64,000 nucleotides of DNA from ATM1 sp003577165 (GTDB lineage: Bacteria > Armatimonadota > Fimbriimonadia > Fimbriimonadales > ATM1): NCBI GenBank assembly GCA_030263715.1, contig SZPM01000007.1, forward strand, positions 45,554 through 109,553, written 5' to 3'. A program made the position numbers and the translations under genes. Below are positions 59,209-64,000 of this stretch, piece after piece (the stretch's first letter is position 1; the number at the start of each line of letters is the position of its first letter). The notes beneath the pieces were generated by a model that worked only from the letters and a program-made list of their open reading frames with translations, had not been told where the DNA came from and did not search any database.

Positions 59209-59649
59209 GTGGAACTATCCGATGCCATCCGACAGACCCTGGGCAAGGGACTTACCGACTACGAACTCGGCCTGATCGCTCGGCTGGCGCAGAAGAAGCT
59301 CTTCATGGGCGGCGATACGCTCGTCCGATGCTTCGATCGCGACACGGACATCTTCGTGATCCTCGAAGGCTCCGCGAAGGTGTTCTCGGCCAGTGATGAA
59401 ATGGTCGCCGAGTTGACGCCGGGCAGCATCGTGGGCGAGGTGTCGCTGGTGGACGAGCAGCCGAGAAGCGCGACGGTGCGAGCCGCAGGGGAAGTGGAAG
59501 TCGCAACGATCCCCGCAGCAGACCTCCGCCAATTGATGATGGACAACACCCGAATCGAAGCCGTCCTCATGCGGAACATCGCCCGGATGCTATCGAGCAG
59601 GCTTCGCGTCGCCAACATCCAGATGGATGGCCTGATGGCCGTCCGCTAA
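59209..59649 (+). CDS. Cyclic-nucleotide-binding (Crp/Fnr-type) domain protein without DNA-binding domain
   Basis: A 146-residue protein with GAGGAGG 8 nt before the GTG start. Almost the whole length is a cNMP-binding beta-barrel: IFVILEGSAKVF, ELTPGSIVGEVSLVDEQPRSATVRA, which retains the Gly-Glu and Arg typical of the phosphate-binding cassette, then a C-helix. No helix-turn-helix is present, so it is not a complete Crp-type regulator. It may sense cAMP or act through protein contacts. Confidence 0.85.
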   Translation: MELSDAIRQTLGKGLTDYELGLIARLAQKKLFMGGDTLVRCFDRDTDIFVILEGSAKVFSASDEMVAELTPGSIVGEVSLVDEQPRSATVRAAGEVEVATIPAADLRQLMMDNTRIEAVLMRNIARMLSSRLRVANIQMDGLMAVR

Positions 59650-59749
59650 CGGATTTCTCCGTCATCCCACGCGAGCAAGACGCAGTAGCGTGATGCCGCG
59701 CGTCCCAACCCTTGGGTCTCACGTTTCGAGATTCGAGGAGGACATCGGG

Positions 59750-61375
59750 ATGCTGATCGCTCTCGCACTGACATGCGGCTTCGCCGCAACGCACGCCATG
59801 GCTCCGCAAGACGGAGGATCTGCGATGGCTGCGCTCGCAAAACCCCAATCCGGCACAAGCCGCCGAGAAACTTCCACCTTCCGGGAGGGGGCTGACGGCC
59901 GCTACAGCCGAACCGCTCCGCCCAAGGGCGACCTCCAAGAACGAAGCAACTTCGACAACTTCCGAGTCGCGCCCGGCGCGACTCACGTGTTGATGGACGC
60001 GAAAGGCCCGGGCGTCATCACGCACATCTGGATGACCTTCCTCGGCCCGGAGAAACAGGATTGGGCTCCCCAAGGGTCGGCGAACCACCAAGACATGCTC
60101 CTCCGAATCTATTGGGACGACAGCTCGAAGCCTGGTGTCGAGGCGCCCGTCGGGGACTTCTTCGCCAACTGCTTCGGGCGTCGCGACGAGGTGATCAGCG
60201 TCCCGGTCGTCGTCGAAGACGCGGACTCATACAACTGCTACTGGCACATGCCGTTCCGCAAAGCGGCTCGCATCGAAATCGTGAACCAGAGCGACAAGCC
60301 GATCAGCCTGCTCTACTACAACATAGACTGGATTCAACTGGAGTCCCTGCCCGAGGACACTCCGTACTTCTACGCCCAGTATCGCCAAGAGTATCCGGCG
60401 AAATCTGGACAGGACTACGTCATTCTGGAGACGGAGGGAAAGGGCCACTACGTGGGAACCGTGCTGGCCGTCCGCACGCGAAGCCCGTCCTGGTTCGGCG
60501 AAGGCGACGAGAAGATCTACATAGACGGTGAATCCGGGCCCTCCATTTGGGGCACGGGAACCGAGGATTACTTCCTATCGGCTTGGGGCCTGAAGCGAAC
60601 GAGCACACCCTACTTCGGGGTTCCATATTTCGATCAGTGGGGAATCGTTGGAGGTCATACCAGCGCATACCGCTGGCACATTAACGACCCGATCGTCTTC
60701 CAGAAAGGGATACGAGTCACCATCGAGCACTTCGGTTGGATCTCACCCGACGAGAACCCGGATTACCGAAGCATGAGTTGGAACGAGAGGGAAGACGACT
60801 ACTCCAGCGTCGCCTTCTGGTATCAGACAGGAACGCCGACCTTCAGTGCGCGTGCGCCGGAAGGCGCAGAGCGGAGACTTCCCAGCATCGAGCGAAAGAC
60901 CGTTTTCGCGCGCGACGTCGTCACGGACGAACGACACGGAAATGGACGAGCGGTCAAGCAGCAACTCGACCTCTACGATGGGCAGCAAGTTCTCTACATG
61001 CCCGAATCGCAGGAGAATGCATGGCTTGAGATCCCCTTTCGCGTGGAGAAGAAGGAACCGCTGCGCTTGCTGCTCAACCTCACGAAATCTTATGACTTCG
61101 GCCGGTACCAGGCCTATCTCAACGGCATCAAATTGGGAGGCGTCTTCGACATGTATTCGGCGGAAATCGAGTCGGAGGAAGTGCATCTCCTCGACTTCTG
61201 GCCGGATCCCGGGGATTACGTTCTGCGCCTCGAATGTGTTGGGAAGCACCCTCTTTCGAGCGGCCACTATCTGGGTATCGAATCCCTCCGGTTTCGGGAG
61301 AGGAGGCCAAGGGTGCAAGCCTACGGCCATGACAAACAAAAGGACTGGCGTTCGAATCCGCTTCTGTATCGCTAG
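59750..61375 (+). CDS. Secreted DUF2961 / glycoside hydrolase family 172-like protein
   Basis: A 541-residue exported protein. I chose the ATG at 59750 because GAGGAGG lies 8 nt upstream and it opens into a signal peptide (MLIALALTCGFAATHAMA). The DUF2961 core has TRIYW-type strands, Glu251 in WFGEGDE and Glu272, 21 residues later, in GTGTEDYF, matching the catalytic pair of GH172. A ~150-residue C-terminal beta domain (GRYQAYLNGIKLGGVFDMY) resembles the one in the 11.3-kb copy. The substrate is unknown. It precedes a Tat-exported Gfo/Idh/MocA protein, a common pairing in carbohydrate degradation loci. Confidence 0.85.
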   Translation: MLIALALTCGFAATHAMAPQDGGSAMAALAKPQSGTSRRETSTFREGADGRYSRTAPPKGDLQERSNFDNFRVAPGATHVLMDAKGPGVITHIWMTFLGPEKQDWAPQGSANHQDMLLRIYWDDSSKPGVEAPVGDFFANCFGRRDEVISVPVVVEDADSYNCYWHMPFRKAARIEIVNQSDKPISLLYYNIDWIQLESLPEDTPYFYAQYRQEYPAKSGQDYVILETEGKGHYVGTVLAVRTRSPSWFGEGDEKIYIDGESGPSIWGTGTEDYFLSAWGLKRTSTPYFGVPYFDQWGIVGGHTSAYRWHINDPIVFQKGIRVTIEHFGWISPDENPDYRSMSWNEREDDYSSVAFWYQTGTPTFSARAPEGAERRLPSIERKTVFARDVVTDERHGNGRAVKQQLDLYDGQQVLYMPESQENAWLEIPFRVEKKEPLRLLLNLTKSYDFGRYQAYLNGIKLGGVFDMYSAEIESEEVHLLDFWPDPGDYVLRLECVGKHPLSSGHYLGIESLRFRERRPRVQAYGHDKQKDWRSNPLLYR

Positions 61376-61601
61376 ATTCTAGGACCGATCGCGGGCGCCA
61401 ACCCCGACGAGTGGGGTTTGACGTCATCGCAGCCCTGTCGCAGGTGCCGGCGCTGCGGTACCTGTCGAGGCTGAACCTCGCCCACGCAGTCAAGGAGAGG
61501 TCGACGTAAAACCGCGGCGGCTGTCTACAGTATCATTCGAGTCGCGCCGGAGGGACGTGAGGTCCAGGCGCAGGGTTGGGAAACCTACGGAGGAGGGCGA
61601 A

Positions 61602-62918
<1,317 letters not shown>

Positions 62919-62979
62919 GCCCGGGGCCGCATCGTCTTGTGATTCCTGCGACACGTGGGGGTATCGTCGGGGCTGCAGA

Positions 62980-63522
62980 ATGACGCGTTTGATTCCGTTG
63001 AACCACGCCAGCGACATCCCCGCTGAGGTCCGCTCGACACCGATCGGCAAACTCATCGAGTATCACAACCTCGGGGCGGCCTTCGACACTTACCATCGGG
63101 CCCAACTGCTCATCGGCATGTGCATGGACAATCGAAAGCACCTGCGAATTCCGGACAACTTCGCGTTCATCATCCGCGCCGGGGGGGCGAACCTCCGGCC
63201 GAGCGAGTTCAAAGTCTCGTACGCCATCGCGGTGGGGGGCGTTCGCGCGATCGCGCTCATCGGCCATAACAACTGCGGGATGGTGAACCTCGCTGCGCGA
63301 AAGAGGGAGTTCGTGGACGGGCTCGTCGAGAACGCCGGATGGGAGCGAGAAGCCGCCGAAGAGCACTTCCTGCACTACGCGCCGCTGTTCGAAATCGGGA
63401 ACGAAGTGGACTTCGTTTTGAGCGAATCGAAGCGTCTGCGCCTTCGGTATCCGAAGGTGTGCGTCGCGCCGATGATCTACAAGGTCGAAGACAACCGGCT
63501 GTATTGGATCGGCGAGCAGTAG
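62980..63522 (+). CDS. Beta-class carbonic anhydrase
   Basis: A 180-residue protein. GMCMDNR provides the zinc Cys48 and the Asp50-Arg52 dyad, and GHNNCGM the ligands His96 and Cys99, with FAFIIRAGGANL and AVGGVRAIALIGH between. It interconverts CO2 and bicarbonate. The sequence is shorter than plant-type enzymes and belongs to a bacterial subtype with a small C-terminal extension ending VEDNRLYWIGEQ. It follows the oxidoreductase by 61 nt. Confidence 0.88.
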   Translation: MTRLIPLNHASDIPAEVRSTPIGKLIEYHNLGAAFDTYHRAQLLIGMCMDNRKHLRIPDNFAFIIRAGGANLRPSEFKVSYAIAVGGVRAIALIGHNNCGMVNLAARKREFVDGLVENAGWEREAAEEHFLHYAPLFEIGNEVDFVLSESKRLRLRYPKVCVAPMIYKVEDNRLYWIGEQ

Positions 63523-63556
63523 GCTTCGCGCGAGCGCTTGCGGTTCCGGAGCCGCT

Positions 63557-63619
63557 GCAAGGTTGCACGGGTGCACGGGTGCACGGTGCACGCTCCGCGT
63601 GAAGGAAAGCGTGCAGGTT
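63557..63619 (+). repeat. Intergenic direct repeat, copy 1
   Basis: Starts GCAAGGTTGCACGG and ends AAAGCGTGCAGGTT; contains tandem GGGTGCAC units and a GCACGC/GCGTGC stem. It matches copy 2 (63679-63733) except for one extra 8-nt unit. Confidence 0.85.
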
Positions 63620-63678
63620 CTGGGTTGGTCGGACGGCGGTTGAATCGGGGCTGGCGGCGCTGCGGGGCGGGGGAATTC

Positions 63679-63733
63679 GCAAGGTTGCACGGGTGCACGG
63701 TGCACGCTCCGCGTGAAGGAAAGCGTGCAGGTT
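63679..63733 (+). repeat. Intergenic direct repeat, copy 2
   Basis: Same ends as copy 1, with one fewer GGGTGCAC unit. The two copies lie 59 nt apart, after the carbonic anhydrase gene. The rest of the final 478 nt shows no supported complete gene. Confidence 0.85.
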
Positions 63734-63951
63734 TTCGCACGCCGGCTTCTGGCGGGCAGGGGTCGCAATTCGGGGGCTATTGGGCCGGGTCACACCTATA
63801 GAGGACACGGGGCCGCCGGAGGTCAACCGTTTTCCCTGCGATGCGGCAAACGGCCGGGTCGGGATCGCGCCTTACATGCGAGGTCGGGAGGGCGGTAGAA
63901 GCGGAACCGGCGTAGAACCAAGAAGGAGGACCCGGCCGAACGGGGAAGAGT

Positions 63952-64000
63952 GTGCAGGTGGCGGTGAAGGATGCGTTGGGGAATGTCAGCACGACGGTCT
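63952..64000 (+). CDS. Possible start of a fragment with a bacterial Ig-like repeat (runs off the right edge)
   Basis: The last 49 nt read VQVAVKDALGNVSTTV, the hallmark strand of Ig-like repeat domains found in large surface proteins (DALGN motif). The frame is open to the right edge but has a stop at 63913 and no credible start. It could be a domain fragment, a frameshifted gene or the 5' part of a gene beginning at the GTG at 63952. Confidence 0.25.
   Translation, partial: MQVAVKDALGNVSTTV

Noticed and set aside
61411..61509. A 32-codon ORF from a GTG, with a plausible amphipathic sequence, between the GH172 and oxidoreductase genes.
   Set aside because: No ribosome binding site and no promoter-like hexamer; too short to support without conservation.

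Overview
The window looks like chromosomal DNA of a GC-rich (about 60% by eye), diderm, free-living bacterium, most probably Armatimonadota of the Fimbriimonas type. That placement is inference. It rests on the pilin-like protein at 42747-43283 (short A|FTLVEL pre-pilin leader, then the CMSNLRQ block), three DUF2961/GH172 proteins, a TIGR03790-type lipoprotein, an LptD/OstA-like outer-membrane protein, and at least ten genes whose start codon sits 5-8 nt after a -10 hexamer with no ribosome binding site, i.e. likely leaderless transcripts. No rRNA, tRNA, CRISPR array or transposase was found.

Layout. 1-4.3 kb: the 3' end of an FAD oxidoreductase, then the core operon rpsB-tsf-pyrH-frr-uppS on the minus strand. 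4.4-11.3 kb: an MFS transporter, mnmE, pstS-pstC-pstA (no pstB in the window), speE and a RidA-family gene. 11.3-16.1 kb: a large secreted GH172 protein, a ydaO-type (cyclic di-AMP) riboswitch ahead of a 93-residue basic protein, and a NapH-like ferredoxin fused to TPRs.

16.2-28.6 kb is an accessory island of secreted paralogues: two cysteine-containing proteins of about 730 residues, then three STN-domain proteins in tandem whose STN modules are nearly identical in DNA, ending in a GH172 gene that overlaps the array. 28.6-37.4 kb holds a PhoR-like kinase facing hslV, a thioredoxin-like/cytochrome/copper-monooxygenase-type exported protein, a cluster of DnaA-box-like motifs, rarA, a TolB-like protein, a degenerate Fic/Doc protein and a SIS-domain protein.

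37.4-42.1 kb is a DNA-damage mutagenesis cassette, imuB-dnaE2, behind repeated GTAGAC/GTCTAC half-sites that look like an SOS operator. Back to back with it is the most unusual locus, 42.1-44.3 kb: a strong promoter, five perfect copies of an 8-bp repeat that begins in the predicted start codon, a membrane-anchored CxxC redoxin that the present repeat number puts out of frame, then a pseudopilin, a 12-cysteine exported peptide and an anchored protein. I read it as a possible phase-variable surface/redox system.

44.7-57.9 kb carries mainly housekeeping and envelope genes (PduO-type adenosyltransferase, LolA-like, EVE, acyl-CoA dehydrogenase, LptD-like, GCS2-type ligase, Psd-like, M48 protease, glycosyltransferase, TIGR03790 lipoprotein, MutM, M28 peptidase). 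58.5-64 kb has a histone H1-like protein with two strong terminators, a cyclic-nucleotide-binding protein, a third GH172, a Tat-exported Gfo/Idh/MocA protein, a beta-carbonic anhydrase, and an intergenic direct repeat before the edge.
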